64,000 nt of DNA from Streptococcus oralis (lineage in GTDB: Bacteria > Bacillota > Bacilli > Lactobacillales > Streptococcaceae), in NCBI RefSeq assembly GCF_021497885.1, contig NZ_CP046523.1, forward strand, positions 663,501-727,500, given 5' to 3'. Positions 36,351-48,588 of this stretch are shown piece after piece; within the stretch, counting starts at the first letter, position 1, and each line of letters starts with the position of its first letter. The notes under the pieces were generated by a model, which was given only the letters and a program-made list of their open reading frames with translations, had not been told where the DNA came from and searched no databases. The position numbers were made by a program, and so were the translations under genes.

Positions 36351-37799
36351 TTATTTTGTTGCCCAGACACTTACGGATCTAGCTGAGACCGGAAATTCTC
36401 CATAACCGTCAGCATCGATCGTAACTTGTGCTGGATGATTTTCAAGGAGGTCAACAAAGGTTTGGTCAGCCCATTCTTGACCAACAAACATAGATTTGCT
36501 GTTTTCTTGGTCATTTGAGATAAGGACAGCGATTGGAGATTGATGTTCAGCACCTGAACGAACCCAACCGACACAGTTGGCATCGTCAAAGTAGTCTGTT
36601 TGCTCTCCATAGGCCCTGTCTTTTCGGATGGCTAGGAGACGATCAAGAACTTCTTTGAAATCTTGTTGGGCGTATTTTCCTGAGATACCGTAGTAGTCTC
36701 CGTAAAAAACACATGGAAGTCCATCTTGACGTAAAAGAATAAGGGCATAGGCTGCTGGTTTGAACCATTCTTCAACAGTAGACTCAAGGGCTTGACCTCT
36801 TTGGGTATCGTGGTTGTCAACGAAAGTGACAGCCTTATCAGGCTTGAGTTCAACCAAGCTATCAGTAAAGATAGTACGAAGGTCGTAGCTTGCTCCAGCA
36901 TGACTGGCCTCAAAAAGGTTTTGGTGGAGGCGAACATCGACAAGGTCAAAACGTTCCTCTGTTTTCTCGAGATAGTCTAGATTGGCTTCCTTGTCTGGAT
37001 TCCAAAATTCCCCAAAAACATAGAAATCGTCACCGTATTTTTCCTTCATATCACGGATGAAATTGCCCATAAAGAAGGAGTCAATGTGCTTAACAGCATC
37101 CAAGCGGAATCCCGCCACACCAGTCGTTTCCATGAACCAGTCAGCCCAGTCATAGATGTTTTGGATGACTTCAGGGTGCTTAAAGTCTAGGTCGGCATAC
37201 ATAAGATAGTCGTAGTTTCCGTTTTCATTATCGACCAATTCTTCGTTTGCCCAACCTTTATTGTCCCCTTGAATCAGGTAAATGCCAGATTTACGGCGTT
37301 TGGCATCGTAGTCTGTCCCTGTAAAATGGTACCAGTGCCAGTGGAAGTCATTGTAGGTATCTTGGCGACCATCGAAAGTAAAGTGAGTCCAGCCATTGAT
37401 AGTAAAGGGCTCGCTTAGTTGAACGGTACGATCCTCAGGGTCCACTTCAATAACCTGAAAGGCTTCCATATGATCAGCAGCGGCCTTGTGATTGAGCACC
37501 ACATCAGCCATAGGTTGGATTCCATGCTCCTTGAGAGTCTGAATCGTTTGAAGATAGTCTTCTTTAAACCCATACTTGGTACGGACAGTCCCTTTTTGGT
37601 TAAATTCACCTAGGTCAAAAAGATCATAAACGCCATAGCCAACATCTTTTTCATTGGTTGCCTTGAAGGCAGGTGGCATCCAGACATGACTGATACCAAG
37701 ATTTGCTAGGTGTTCTGCGTCATCTGCCAATCTCGTCCAGTGTTGGCCGTCGTGGGGCAGATACCACTCAAAGTATTGCATAAGTGTCTGATTTTGCAT
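36351..37799 (-). CDS. amyS: cytoplasmic alpha-amylase (GH13)
   Basis: 482 residues without a signal peptide, so the enzyme is intracellular. The four GH13 regions are DVVLNH, GFRLDAVKH (nucleophile Asp), GEFW (acid/base Glu) and FVDNHD. Length and motifs match the bacterial cytosolic alpha-amylases that cut maltodextrins and glycogen. The promoter contains a perfect palindrome at 37858-37869 that fits maltose-type control. It converges with alaS, and each gene has its own terminator. Confidence 0.95.
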   Translation of the reverse strand: MQNQTLMQYFEWYLPHDGQHWTRLADDAEHLANLGISHVWMPPAFKATNEKDVGYGVYDLFDLGEFNQKGTVRTKYGFKEDYLQTIQTLKEHGIQPMADVVLNHKAAADHMEAFQVIEVDPEDRTVQLSEPFTINGWTHFTFDGRQDTYNDFHWHWYHFTGTDYDAKRRKSGIYLIQGDNKGWANEELVDNENGNYDYLMYADLDFKHPEVIQNIYDWADWFMETTGVAGFRLDAVKHIDSFFMGNFIRDMKEKYGDDFYVFGEFWNPDKEANLDYLEKTEERFDLVDVRLHQNLFEASHAGASYDLRTIFTDSLVELKPDKAVTFVDNHDTQRGQALESTVEEWFKPAAYALILLRQDGLPCVFYGDYYGISGKYAQQDFKEVLDRLLAIRKDRAYGEQTDYFDDANCVGWVRSGAEHQSPIAVLISNDQENSKSMFVGQEWADQTFVDLLENHPAQVTIDADGYGEFPVSARSVSVWATK

Positions 37800-37832
37800 T
37801 GTTTTTCCTCTTGCTTATCAATGTTGTGTTTT

Positions 37833-37869
37833 ATTCTACCATAAAGTTTAGAACTAGGCAAACGTTTGC
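37833..37869 (-). promoter_or_regulatory. amylase promoter and LacI-family operator
   Basis: On the minus strand, TTGCCT (37861-37856), a 17-base spacer and TAGAAT (37838-37833) with the extended TG-G. The 12-bp perfect palindrome GCAAACGTTTGC (37858-37869) overlaps the -35. It has the central CG of LacI-family sites and suits MalR or CcpA. Confidence 0.65.
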
Positions 37870-38035
37870 GCAAGATTCTATACTCATTTCTGAAATTGTC
37901 TATTTTTAGCGAATAGAATCTCTCTTTCCATTATAAGGGAAAGGATGTTTTGGTGAAAAAGTAAATGGAATAAACTTATTTGAACAAAAATGACACTCAG
38001 TAAACTAAAGTACAAATGGTTAAACGGTTTCTTTT

Positions 38036-38064
38036 TTGAGAATTGTCACAAAATTTGCTATAAT
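38036..38064 (+). promoter_or_regulatory. strong promoter directly before the rRNA methyltransferase
   Basis: TTGAGA (38036-38041), a 17-base spacer and TATAAT (38059-38064) with the extended TG-C. The ATG follows only 7 bases after the -10, implying a leaderless or nearly leaderless message. Confidence 0.7.
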
Positions 38065-38071
38065 AGTAGCT

Positions 38072-39235
38072 ATGAATAGAATTAGGGTCAGCAGACGTGT
38101 TGAAAAAAAGCTAGCTAAGGGTCTAGTTCTTTTGGAAGCAAGCGATTTAACAGATATTGATCTGACGGATCAGGCAGTAGAAGTTCTAAGTCAAGACAGG
38201 AAGTTTTTAGGGAGTGCCTATCTTTCTCAGCAGAACAAGGGCATTGGCTGGTTCATCAGCAAGGAAAAGGTTAGTTTCAATCAAGCCTTTTTTGAATCGC
38301 TGTTTCGTAAGGCTAAGGAAGCTAGAAAGCCTTATTATCAGGATGACTTGACCACTGCCTTTCGCCTTTTTAACCAAGAGGGGGATGGTTTTGGTGGTCT
38401 GACTATTGATCTCTATGGAAATTATGCTGTTTTTTCTTGGTACAACTCCTTTGTTTACCAGATTCGTGAGCTGATCGTAAGGGCTTTTAAGGAAGTTTTC
38501 CCTGAGGTCTTGGGGGCTTATGAAAAGATTCGTTTTAAAGGTCTAGACTACGAGTCTGCCCATGTTTATGGTGAGGAAGCGTCAGATTATTTTACTGTTC
38601 TTGAGAATGGCGTACTCTATCAAGTCTTTATGAATGATGGCTTGATGACAGGGATTTTCCTAGACCAGCATGAGGTTCGTGGGAGTCTGGTTGACGGTCT
38701 AGCCATGGGCAAATCCTTGCTCAATATGTTTTCCTATACGGCTGCCTTTTCAGTTGCTGCAGCTATGGGAGGCGCGAGTGAGACGACTTCTGTCGACTTA
38801 GCCAAACGATCCAGAGAGCTATCAGAAGCCCATTTTCAGGCAAATGGATTTAGCACGGACAATCATCGTTTTATCGTTATGGATGTCTTTGAATATTTCA
38901 AGTATGCTAAGCGAAAAGGCTTGACCTATGATGTGATTGTTCTTGATCCGCCGAGCTTTGCCCGCAATAAAAAACAAACATTCTCTGTAGCTAAGGACTA
39001 TCACAAGTTGATTTCCCAGAGTCTAGAGATTTTAAATCCGGGAGGGATTATCATTGCCAGTACCAATGCTGCCAATGTTTCCCGCCAGAAATTTACAGAA
39101 CAAATTGATAAAGGTTTTGCAGGAAGAAGGTACCAAGTCTTGAATAAATACGGACTTCCAGCAGACTTTGCCTATAATAAAAAAGATGAAAGTAGTAATT
39201 ACCTCAAGGTGATTAGTATGAAGGTTAGTAAATGA
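38072..39235 (+). CDS. class I SAM-dependent rRNA methyltransferase (RlmI-like)
   Basis: 387 residues. An N-terminal PUA-like region ([20 protein letters not shown]) precedes an RlmI/YccW-type fold. Motif I is [21 protein letters not shown], motif [17 protein letters not shown] with the DPPSF characteristic of rRNA m5C enzymes such as RlmI. It modifies a 23S rRNA cytosine in the best-studied homologue. A TTG start at 38036 is rejected because it lies in the -35 box. It overlaps aroD by 4 bases. Confidence 0.9.
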   Translation: MNRIRVSRRVEKKLAKGLVLLEASDLTDIDLTDQAVEVLSQDRKFLGSAYLSQQNKGIGWFISKEKVSFNQAFFESLFRKAKEARKPYYQDDLTTAFRLFNQEGDGFGGLTIDLYGNYAVFSWYNSFVYQIRELIVRAFKEVFPEVLGAYEKIRFKGLDYESAHVYGEEASDYFTVLENGVLYQVFMNDGLMTGIFLDQHEVRGSLVDGLAMGKSLLNMFSYTAAFSVAAAMGGASETTSVDLAKRSRELSEAHFQANGFSTDNHRFIVMDVFEYFKYAKRKGLTYDVIVLDPPSFARNKKQTFSVAKDYHKLISQSLEILNPGGIIIASTNAANVSRQKFTEQIDKGFAGRRYQVLNKYGLPADFAYNKKDESSNYLKVISMKVSK

Positions 39236-39909
39236 AATTAGTCGTTTCAGTAATGCCAAGAAGTTTAGAAGAAGCGCAAGAACTGGATGCCACAAGGTAT
39301 GAAGATGCCGATATCATTGAGTGGCGTGCGGACTTTCTTGCAAAGGACGCTATTTTACAGGTAGCACCCGCTATCTTTGAGAAATTTGCAGGACGCGAAC
39401 TTGTCTTTACCCTTCGGACTCGCGCTGAGGGAGGAGAAATCGAACTTTCCTCAGAAGAGTATGTTCAAATTATTAAGGAAGTCACACAGCTCTATCAGCC
39501 GGATTATGTAGATTTCGAGTATTTCAGTTACAAGGACGTTTTTGAGGAGATGTTGGATTTTCCAAATTTGGTTTTGAGTTACCATAATTTCCAAGAGACA
39601 CCTGAAAACATGATGGAAATCCTGTCTGAGTTGACCAGTCTCTCTCCCAAAGTGGTCAAGGTATCTGTCATGGCCCACACGGAGCAGGATGTTTTAGACC
39701 TGATGAACTACACACGAGGATTTAAAACACTCAACCCTGAGCAAGAGTACGTAACCATTTCCATGGGGAAAATGGGCAAGGTATCACGTATCACTTCAGA
39801 TGTGACGGGTTCAAGTTGGTCATTTGCTAGTCTAGATGAAGCGAGTGCCCCGGGTCAAATTTCTCTATCAAACATGAAGAAAATCAGGGAGATTTTGGAT
39901 GAAGCTTGA
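39232..39909 (+). CDS. aroD: 3-dehydroquinate dehydratase, type I
   Basis: 225 residues. It converts 3-dehydroquinate to 3-dehydroshikimate. Type I motifs are [10 protein letters not shown] (about 28-37), [11 protein letters not shown] with the catalytic His (about 117-127) and [10 protein letters not shown] with the Schiff-base lysine. It overlaps the upstream methyltransferase gene (ATGA) and aroE by 11 bases, at the head of aroD-E-B-C-tyrA. Confidence 0.96.
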   Translation: MKLVVSVMPRSLEEAQELDATRYEDADIIEWRADFLAKDAILQVAPAIFEKFAGRELVFTLRTRAEGGEIELSSEEYVQIIKEVTQLYQPDYVDFEYFSYKDVFEEMLDFPNLVLSYHNFQETPENMMEILSELTSLSPKVVKVSVMAHTEQDVLDLMNYTRGFKTLNPEQEYVTISMGKMGKVSRITSDVTGSSWSFASLDEASAPGQISLSNMKKIREILDEA

Positions 39910-40753
39910 TGGCTATACACGTTTAGCTGCAGTTGTTGCAAATCCCATCAAACACTCTATTTCACCCTTTATCCATAATAGGGCCTTTGAGGCGACAGCT
40001 ACCAATGGTGTCTATGTGGCTTGGGAGATTGAAGCGGGTGACTTGGCAGAAACAGTAGCCAATATTCGCCGTTACCAGATGTTTGGGATCAACCTGTCTA
40101 TGCCTTACAAGGAGCAAGTGATTCCTCATCTGGATGAGTTGAGTGATGAAGCTCGTTTGATTGGAGCAGTCAATACAGTTGTTAATCAAGACGGAACGTT
40201 AATTGGATATAATACAGATGGCAAGGGATTCTTTAAGAGCTTGCCTTCTTTTACAATCTCGGATAAGAAAATGACCATTCTGGGAGCAGGTGGTGCGGCC
40301 AAATCAATCTTGGCACAAGCTATTTTGGATGGCGTCAGTCAAATTTCAGTCTTTGTTCGTTCAGTTTCCATGGAAAAAACAAGACCTTACCTAGATAAGT
40401 TGCAGGAGCAAACAGGTTTTAAAGTGGACTTGTATGCTTTAGAAGATCTTTCTGAACTGCAATCAAGGATTGCCGAGTCGGACCTGCTCGTCAATGCGAC
40501 CAGTGTAGGGATGGATGGCCAGTCGTCGCCAGTTCCAGAAAGTATCAATTTGCCAGAGGCTCTCTTGGTGGCAGATATCATTTACCAACCCTTTGAGACG
40601 CCATTTTTGAAATGGGCTAGAAGTCAGGGCAATCCAGCCGTCAATGGCCTGGGGATGTTGCTCTATCAAGCTGCTGAAGCTTTTCAACTGTGGACAGGTA
40701 AAGAAATGCCGACAGAAGAGATCTGGCAGTCTTTAACAGAAAAATATAAATAG
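39899..40753 (+). CDS. aroE: shikimate 5-dehydrogenase
   Basis: 284 residues. It reduces 3-dehydroshikimate with NADPH. Substrate residues sit in [13 protein letters not shown] (about 15-27) and NLSMPYKE with the catalytic lysine. IGAVNTVV and NTDGKGF follow, and the NADP loop is [11 protein letters not shown]. It starts inside the end of aroD with no gap, so it is translationally coupled. Confidence 0.96.
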   Translation: MKLDGYTRLAAVVANPIKHSISPFIHNRAFEATATNGVYVAWEIEAGDLAETVANIRRYQMFGINLSMPYKEQVIPHLDELSDEARLIGAVNTVVNQDGTLIGYNTDGKGFFKSLPSFTISDKKMTILGAGGAAKSILAQAILDGVSQISVFVRSVSMEKTRPYLDKLQEQTGFKVDLYALEDLSELQSRIAESDLLVNATSVGMDGQSSPVPESINLPEALLVADIIYQPFETPFLKWARSQGNPAVNGLGMLLYQAAEAFQLWTGKEMPTEEIWQSLTEKYK

Positions 40754-40771
40754 TGAAAAGGAGACCCTACT

Positions 40772-41839
40772 ATGAAAATCAGAATCGATATTCCGTATCA
40801 TCCTTATGATATTCAGATTGAAAAAGGTTGTCTGGCCCAGGCTGGTCAATGGTTGCGAGAACTCTGGCAACCACAAAAGGTAGTCATTGTGACAGATAAC
40901 CATGTAGCTTCTCTCTATGCAGAGAAGGTTAAACTCAGCCTAGAAGATGCTGGTTTTCAGGTAGCTGTTTTTGACTTTTTAGAAGGTGAAGAACGAAAAA
41001 ATTTAACCACTGTTCAGAAGGTCTATGAGTTTCTAGTTAAGCAAGGTTTGACTCGTAGCGATGGAATCGTGGCTCTAGGTGGTGGTGTCGTTGGGGACCT
41101 GGCTGGTTTCGTAGCCTCTACCTATATGCGGGGCATTCACTTTGTTCAGATTCCGACTAGTTTGACTGCTCAGGTTGATTCTTCTATCGGTGGAAAGACG
41201 GGTGTCAATACTCCTTTTGCTAAAAATATGGTGGGTACCTTTGCCCAACCAGATGGGGTTCTGATTGACCCACTTGTCCTTGAAACACTCGGGAAAAGAG
41301 AGTTGATTGAAGGGATGGGTGAGGTTATCAAGTACGGCTTGATTGAGGACCCAGAACTGTGGGCTCTCTTGATGGAGCTAGATGGTTCTGTAGAGAGTAT
41401 ACTGGAACATGCAGAGACTTTGATTGAACATTCTTGCCAAGTCAAGCGCAAGATGGTGGTTGAGGATGAGTTGGATAACGGTGTTCGCCTTTACCTCAAT
41501 TTTGGTCACACTATTGGACATGCCATTGAAGCGACTGCCGGTTATGGCAAGGTCATGCATGGTGAGGCCGTGGCCATGGGTATGGTACAGATTTCCAAAG
41601 TTGCTGAGGAAAAAGGCCTCATGCCTGATGGCATAACCCAGTCTATCACAGAAATGTGTCAGAAGTTTGGTTTGCCTGTTGACTATGAAAACTGGGATGT
41701 TGACAAGCTTTATCAAGCTTTGACTCATGACAAGAAAGCGCGTGGCAACACCTTGAAATTGGTCTTGGTACCAGAGCTTGGTTCAGCGACCATTCACCCA
41801 GTTTCTCTGGAAGAGATGAAAGACTACTTGGTAAAATAA
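40772..41839 (+). CDS. aroB: 3-dehydroquinate synthase
   Basis: 355 residues. It makes 3-dehydroquinate from DAHP, an NAD+ and metal-dependent cyclisation. NAD-site motifs are [22 protein letters not shown] (split: [19 protein letters not shown]), [19 protein letters not shown] (split: [19 protein letters not shown]), and metal ligands fall in [10 protein letters not shown] and [19 protein letters not shown] ribosome-binding site lies in the gap after aroE. Confidence 0.97.
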   Translation: MKIRIDIPYHPYDIQIEKGCLAQAGQWLRELWQPQKVVIVTDNHVASLYAEKVKLSLEDAGFQVAVFDFLEGEERKNLTTVQKVYEFLVKQGLTRSDGIVALGGGVVGDLAGFVASTYMRGIHFVQIPTSLTAQVDSSIGGKTGVNTPFAKNMVGTFAQPDGVLIDPLVLETLGKRELIEGMGEVIKYGLIEDPELWALLMELDGSVESILEHAETLIEHSCQVKRKMVVEDELDNGVRLYLNFGHTIGHAIEATAGYGKVMHGEAVAMGMVQISKVAEEKGLMPDGITQSITEMCQKFGLPVDYENWDVDKLYQALTHDKKARGNTLKLVLVPELGSATIHPVSLEEMKDYLVK

Positions 41840-41848
41840 GGAGAACGT

Positions 41849-43015
41849 ATGAGATATTTAACTGCAGGAGAATCACACGGCCCTCGTCTGACGACTATTA
41901 TTGAAGGAATTCCAGCGGGCCTTCCTTTAACAGTAGAGGACATCAATGAGGATCTGAAACGCCGTCAGGGTGGCTACGGTCGTGGTGGCCGTATGAAGAT
42001 TGAGAGTGATCAGATTGTCTTTACATCAGGCGTTCGCCACGGGAAGACGACAGGGGCTCCCATTACAATGGATGTCATCAATAAGGACCACCAAAAATGG
42101 CTGGATATCATGTCTGCAGAGGACATTGAAGACCGCCTTAAAAGCAAGCGAAAAATCACCCATCCTCGTCCAGGTCATGCCGATTTAGTTGGGGGCATCA
42201 AGTACCGTTTTGATGACTTGCGAAATTCTTTGGAACGTTCATCAGCTCGTGAAACAACCATGCGAGTAGCAGTTGGAGCAGTAGCCAAACGTCTCTTAGC
42301 TGAGCTAGATATGGAGATTGCCAACCATGTCGTGGTCTTTGGTGGCAAGGAAATAGATGTACCTGAAAATCTGACAGTGGCTGAGCTTAAGCAAAGAGCT
42401 GCCCAGTCTGAAGTTTCTATTGTCAACCAAGAACGGGAACAGGAAATCAAGGACTATATTGACCAAATCAAACGTGACGGTGATACTATCGGTGGAGTTG
42501 TTGAGACAGTCGTCGGAGGTGTTCCAGTTGGTCTCGGTTCCTATGTTCAATGGGACAGAAAATTGGATGCGCGATTGGCCCAAGCAGTTGTTTCTATCAA
42601 TGCCTTTAAAGGGGTGGAATTTGGTCTTGGATTTGAAGCTGGTTACCGCAAAGGCAGCCAAGTCATGGATGAAATTCTCTGGTCTAAAGAAGACGGCTAT
42701 ACTCGCCGTACCAATAATCTAGGTGGTTTCGAAGGTGGTATGACCAATGGGCAACCCATCGTTGTCCGTGGTGTCATGAAACCCATTCCCACTCTCTATA
42801 AACCATTGATGAGTGTGGATATCGAGACTCACGAACCTTACAAGGCAACTGTGGAAAGAAGTGATCCAACTGCTCTTCCAGCAGCAGGTGTGGTTATGGA
42901 AGCTGTTGTGGCAACAGTTCTAGCGCAGGAAATTCTTGAAAAATTTTCATCGGACAACCTAGAGGAATTAAAAGAAGCAGTAGCCAAATACCGTGAGTAT
43001 ACAAAGAACTATTAA
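41849..43015 (+). CDS. aroC: chorismate synthase
   Basis: 388 residues. It converts EPSP to chorismate using reduced FMN. The signature [18 protein letters not shown] (about 7-24) and the later [10 protein letters not shown] are typical, with FGLGFEAGY and [17 protein letters not shown] ribosome-binding site AAGGAGAACGT lies in the 9-base gap after aroB. Confidence 0.97.
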   Translation: MRYLTAGESHGPRLTTIIEGIPAGLPLTVEDINEDLKRRQGGYGRGGRMKIESDQIVFTSGVRHGKTTGAPITMDVINKDHQKWLDIMSAEDIEDRLKSKRKITHPRPGHADLVGGIKYRFDDLRNSLERSSARETTMRVAVGAVAKRLLAELDMEIANHVVVFGGKEIDVPENLTVAELKQRAAQSEVSIVNQEREQEIKDYIDQIKRDGDTIGGVVETVVGGVPVGLGSYVQWDRKLDARLAQAVVSINAFKGVEFGLGFEAGYRKGSQVMDEILWSKEDGYTRRTNNLGGFEGGMTNGQPIVVRGVMKPIPTLYKPLMSVDIETHEPYKATVERSDPTALPAAGVVMEAVVATVLAQEILEKFSSDNLEELKEAVAKYREYTKNY

Positions 43016-43024
43016 GGAGTCTCT

Positions 43025-44128
43025 ATGGCAAAAACCATCTATATCGCAGGTCTCGGTTTGATTGGTGCCTCGATGGCGCTTGGTATCAAGCGTGATCATC
43101 CCGATTACGAAATTCTAGGTTACAATCGTAGCCAGGCTTCGAGAGATATTGCCTTGGAGCGAGAAATGATAGACCGTGCGACGGATGATTTTGCCAGTTT
43201 TGCTCCTCTGGCAGATGTCATCATTCTGACCTTACCAATCCAGCAGACCATTGCTTTTATTCAGGAGTTGGCAATGTTAGACTTGAAAGAAGACGTCATT
43301 ATCTCGGATGCGGGCTCAACCAAATCAGCCATTGTAGATGCGGCGGAGCAGTATTTGGCTGGCAAGCCTGTTCGCTTTGTCGGGGCCCATCCCATGGCTG
43401 GTAGCCACAAGACAGGGGCTGCTTCTGCGGATGTTAATCTCTTTGAGAATGCCTATTATATCTTCACACCTTCGAGCCTGACAAGTCCTGACACACTTGA
43501 GGAAATGAAGGATCTGCTTTCAGGACTTCATGCTCGCTTTATCGAGATTGATGCCAAGGAGCATGATCGGGTGACTTCTCAGATTAGCCATTTTCCACAT
43601 ATTCTGGCTTCCAGTCTCATGGAGCAGACGGCAGTTTATGCTCAAGAACATGAGATGGCAAGGCGCTTTGCGGCGGGTGGTTTTCGAGATATGACTCGGA
43701 TTGCGGAGAGTGAGCCAGGTATGTGGACTTCTATTCTCTTGTCCAATCGTGAGACCATTCTAGAGCGAATTGCGGATTTCAAGGAGCGCTTGGAAGCGAT
43801 TGGTCAGGCCATCAGTGAGGGAGATGAAGAGCAGATTTGGAACTTTTTCAATCAGGCGCGTGAGCAACGTCAGGCCATGGAAATTCATAAGCGTGGCGGT
43901 GTGGATAGCTCTTACGACCTCTATGTCGACGTTCCTGATGAAGAAGATGTCATCTTGCGGATTTTGGAACTGCTACGTGGGACTTCCTTGGTCAACATCC
44001 ACATCAACGAAGAAAACCGTGAGGATATTCACGGGATTCTACAAATTTCCTTTAAAAATGCTCAAGATTTGGAACGAGCTGAGCGCTTAATTACAGAAAA
44101 TACGGACTACACAGTCGTCGTCAAATAA
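43025..44128 (+). CDS. tyrA: prephenate dehydrogenase
   Basis: 367 residues. The Rossmann motif is [15 protein letters not shown] (about 7-21). The prephenate site has [12 protein letters not shown], and the catalytic His lies in [12 protein letters not shown]-terminal ACT domain of about 75 residues ([17 protein letters not shown]) should bind tyrosine for feedback control. It ends 10 bases before the YlbF-like gene. Confidence 0.96.
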   Translation: MAKTIYIAGLGLIGASMALGIKRDHPDYEILGYNRSQASRDIALEREMIDRATDDFASFAPLADVIILTLPIQQTIAFIQELAMLDLKEDVIISDAGSTKSAIVDAAEQYLAGKPVRFVGAHPMAGSHKTGAASADVNLFENAYYIFTPSSLTSPDTLEEMKDLLSGLHARFIEIDAKEHDRVTSQISHFPHILASSLMEQTAVYAQEHEMARRFAAGGFRDMTRIAESEPGMWTSILLSNRETILERIADFKERLEAIGQAISEGDEEQIWNFFNQAREQRQAMEIHKRGGVDSSYDLYVDVPDEEDVILRILELLRGTSLVNIHINEENREDIHGILQISFKNAQDLERAERLITENTDYTVVVK

Positions 44129-44138
44129 GGAGAAAATC

Positions 44139-44477
44139 ATGTCAAATATTTACGATAGTGCAAATGAACTCAGTCGCGGGTTACGCGAATTACCAGAATA
44201 CAAGGCGGTTAAGGCAGCAAAAGATGCCATCCAAGCTGATGAACAAGCTAGCAAGATTTTTGCAGACTACCTCGCCTTCCAGCAAGAAATCCAGGTCATG
44301 GCGCAAACTGGACAAATGCCAGATGCCTCTTTCCAAGAAAAGATGCAGTCTTTCAGCAAGCAAATCCAAGAGAACGCTCTTTTGTCAGATTTCTTTGCCA
44401 AACAGCAACAATTGTCCATTTACCTTTCAGACATTGAAAAAATTATCTTTGAACCTGTTTCAGAATTATTGAAATAG
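44139..44477 (+). CDS. YlbF/YmcA (UPF0342) family protein
   Basis: 112 residues, mostly helical: [23 protein letters not shown] at the N-terminus and [21 protein letters not shown]. This is the YlbF/UPF0342 family. Related Bacillus proteins work with RNase Y in RNA processing; the streptococcal role is not settled. It follows tyrA at 10 bases and precedes a terminator, so it is the last gene of the aroD operon. Confidence 0.88.
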   Translation: MSNIYDSANELSRGLRELPEYKAVKAAKDAIQADEQASKIFADYLAFQQEIQVMAQTGQMPDASFQEKMQSFSKQIQENALLSDFFAKQQQLSIYLSDIEKIIFEPVSELLK

Positions 44478-46316
<1,839 letters not shown>

Positions 46317-46320
<4 letters not shown>

Positions 46321-47165
46321 AAATTGCCTATCTAGGTCCCAAGGGATCTTTTTCGCATCATGTTGTGCAGACAGCTTTTCCCAAAGAGCAATTGCAGGCT
46401 TTTGCCAATATCACAGATGTCATCAAGGCCTATGAACAGGGCTTGGTGGACTATTCTGTGGTGCCAGTTGAAAATTCTATTGAGGGTAGCGTTCATGAAA
46501 GTTTGGATTATCTTTTTCATCAGGCTCGCATCCAAGCAGTTGCAGAAATCGTTCAGCCCATTCACCAGCAGTTGATGGTGGTTCCAGGTCAGTCAAAAAT
46601 TGAGAAAATTTTTTCTCATCCTCAGGCTCTGGCTCAAGGAAAGAAATTCATCGACAAACACTATCCAGAAGCCAAAATTGAGGTAACAGCCAGTACCGCC
46701 TATGCGGCCCGCTTTATCTCGGAACATCCAGACCAGCCTTATGCAGCTATTGCTCCTAGAACTTCAGCTGAAGAATATGGATTGGAGCTGATAGCAGAAG
46801 ATATCCAAGAAATGGAAGCCAATTTCACGCGTTTTTGGGTGTTAGGGGCAGAGATACCGAAGATTCCTTTGAACTCACAAGCTGAAAAAATGAGTTTGGC
46901 CTTGACCTTACCAGACAACTTACCTGGTGCTCTTTACAAGGCACTTTCGACCTTTGCTTGGAGAGGGATTGATTTAACAAAGATTGAAAGTCGCCCTCTT
47001 AAAACAGCCTTGGGTGAATACTTTTTCATTATCGATGTAGACTATAGTGACAAAGAACTGTTTCATTTTGCCAGACAAGAACTAGAAGCTATTGGAATCC
47101 AACATAAGATACTGGGAACTTACCCGATTTTTACCATAACTGATTTAGAAAAGGAGAGTCAATGA
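46317..47165 (+). CDS. pheA: prephenate dehydratase
   Basis: 282 residues, monofunctional. LGPKGSFSH at the start, VPVENSIEGSV (about 56-66), ANFTRFWVLG (the TRF catalytic motif) and a C-terminal ACT domain with IDLTKIESRPLK (ESRP phenylalanine site). It makes phenylpyruvate. The stop overlaps the start of the LCP-family gene by 4 bases. Confidence 0.97.
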
Positions 47166-48442
47166 GCAAAGAAAATCCTTTAAGTCATCACGAGCAGTTA
47201 CGTTATGACTATCTCTTCAAGAATATTCATTATCTAAATGACCGTGAACGGAGGGAGTTTGACTATCTGAAAAGAAAAATGGACGGTGGATTTCCCTCTA
47301 ATGAAGGTGAAAGGGAAAAAAATTTAGGGAAGGATATTGGGATTCCACAGTATTCCAATCAAAGTCGCTCGAATAGACATCAGAAATTTCCCTCTCTTCC
47401 AAAAGTGAAAAAGAAGAAACCAAGAAAATTTTTCAAACGACTTCTAATTTGGCTTTTACTGTTGATAACCTGTGTGGCTGCGGGCATGATTATTATGTTC
47501 CTTCGCGGTTTCCAGTCAGCAACTTCTACCAATAAGTCAGCTGATGCAAAAGCAGCTCAAGTAGAGGTCTTTAATGGTCAGGATACTAAAGATGGGGTGA
47601 ATATCCTAGTCATGGGGACAGATGGTCGGATTGGTCAAAATAGTGCAGAAACTCGCACAGACACGATTATGGTGTTGAATGTTAGTGGTTCGGATAAGAA
47701 AATCAAGCTAGTCAGCTTCATGCGTGACAACCTAGTCTATATTGATGGCTACAGCCAGATTGTGAATGGCAAGAAACAAACGGATAATAAACTAAATGTT
47801 GCCTATGAACTTGGGGAACAAGAAGGGCAAAAAGGGGCAGAAATGGTCCGCAAGGTTCTAAAAGATAATTTTGATTTGGACATTAAGTACTATGCCCTAG
47901 TAGATTTCCAAGCCTTTGCAACTGCTATTGATACGCTATTTCCTGATGGAGTGACTATAGACGCTAAGTTTTCAACGTTAAATGGCCAGCCTCTAACAGA
48001 AGCTACAGTTGGAGATGACCTTCATGCAACAGAAACGGAATCACCAACTCAAACGATTCGTGCTGGCAAGCAACAAATGAATGGCTCAACCTTGCTTAAC
48101 TATGCCCGTTTCCGTGACGATGATGAAGGAGACTATGGTCGTACCAAACGTCAGCAGCAAGTCATGTCAGCTGTTCTTGAGCAAATCAAAGATCCAACCA
48201 AACTCTTTACAGGATCAGAAGCACTTGGAAAAGTTTTTGGAATGACTTCAACCAATCTACCTTATACTTTCCTACTGACTAATGGTTTGTCAGTTATCGA
48301 AGGCGCACAGAATGGTATCGAAAGACTCACAGTGCCAGAACTTGGCGATTGGGTGGATGCTTATGATGTCTACGGAGGACAAGGTCTACTTGTCGACCAG
48401 AACAAATACCGGACTAAACTCGCCCAGATGGGCTTGAGATAA
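47162..48442 (+). CDS. psr: LytR-CpsA-Psr family protein
   Basis: 426 residues. A charged cytoplasmic N-terminus (about 1-95) precedes one transmembrane helix (about 98-118), with an extracellular LCP domain after that. LCP markers are NILVMGTDGR, ETRTDTIMVLNV, SFMRDNLVYI and NYARFRDDDEGDYGRTKRQQQV (split here: NYARFRDDDEG, DYGRTKRQQ). Family members attach teichoic acid or capsule to peptidoglycan. It is coupled to pheA, and the teichoic-acid cluster begins just after it. Confidence 0.94.
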   Translation: MSKENPLSHHEQLRYDYLFKNIHYLNDRERREFDYLKRKMDGGFPSNEGEREKNLGKDIGIPQYSNQSRSNRHQKFPSLPKVKKKKPRKFFKRLLIWLLLLITCVAAGMIIMFLRGFQSATSTNKSADAKAAQVEVFNGQDTKDGVNILVMGTDGRIGQNSAETRTDTIMVLNVSGSDKKIKLVSFMRDNLVYIDGYSQIVNGKKQTDNKLNVAYELGEQEGQKGAEMVRKVLKDNFDLDIKYYALVDFQAFATAIDTLFPDGVTIDAKFSTLNGQPLTEATVGDDLHATETESPTQTIRAGKQQMNGSTLLNYARFRDDDEGDYGRTKRQQQVMSAVLEQIKDPTKLFTGSEALGKVFGMTSTNLPYTFLLTNGLSVIEGAQNGIERLTVPELGDWVDAYDVYGGQGLLVDQNKYRTKLAQMGLR

Positions 48443-48456
48443 GATGTAAATAAATG

Positions 48457-48508
48457 AAAATCAAAGCTTCATTCACCAGTAAAATGGTGGATTGGGCTTT
48501 GATTTTTT
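48457..48508 (+). terminator. intrinsic terminator after psr
   Basis: The outer stem AAAATCAAAGC / GCTTTGATTTTTT and inner CACCA / TGGTG form a two-part hairpin. Confidence 0.85.
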
Positions 48509-48540
48509 ACGGTATCTGATGGATTTTTAAGGCTTTTTTA

Positions 48541-48549
48541 TGGTATAAT
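48541..48549 (+). promoter_or_regulatory. extended -10 promoter of the LicD cluster
   Basis: TG-G-TATAAT, 40 bases before the first LicD gene. A second TATATA-like stretch follows at 48556 but lacks spacing. Confidence 0.55.
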
Positions 48550-48588
48550 AAAACGATATAACTCGTTATTGGACAGAAGAGGAGAGAC

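Noticed and set aside
38036..38071. Longer start of the rRNA methyltransferase
   Set aside because: The TTG is part of the -35 element.
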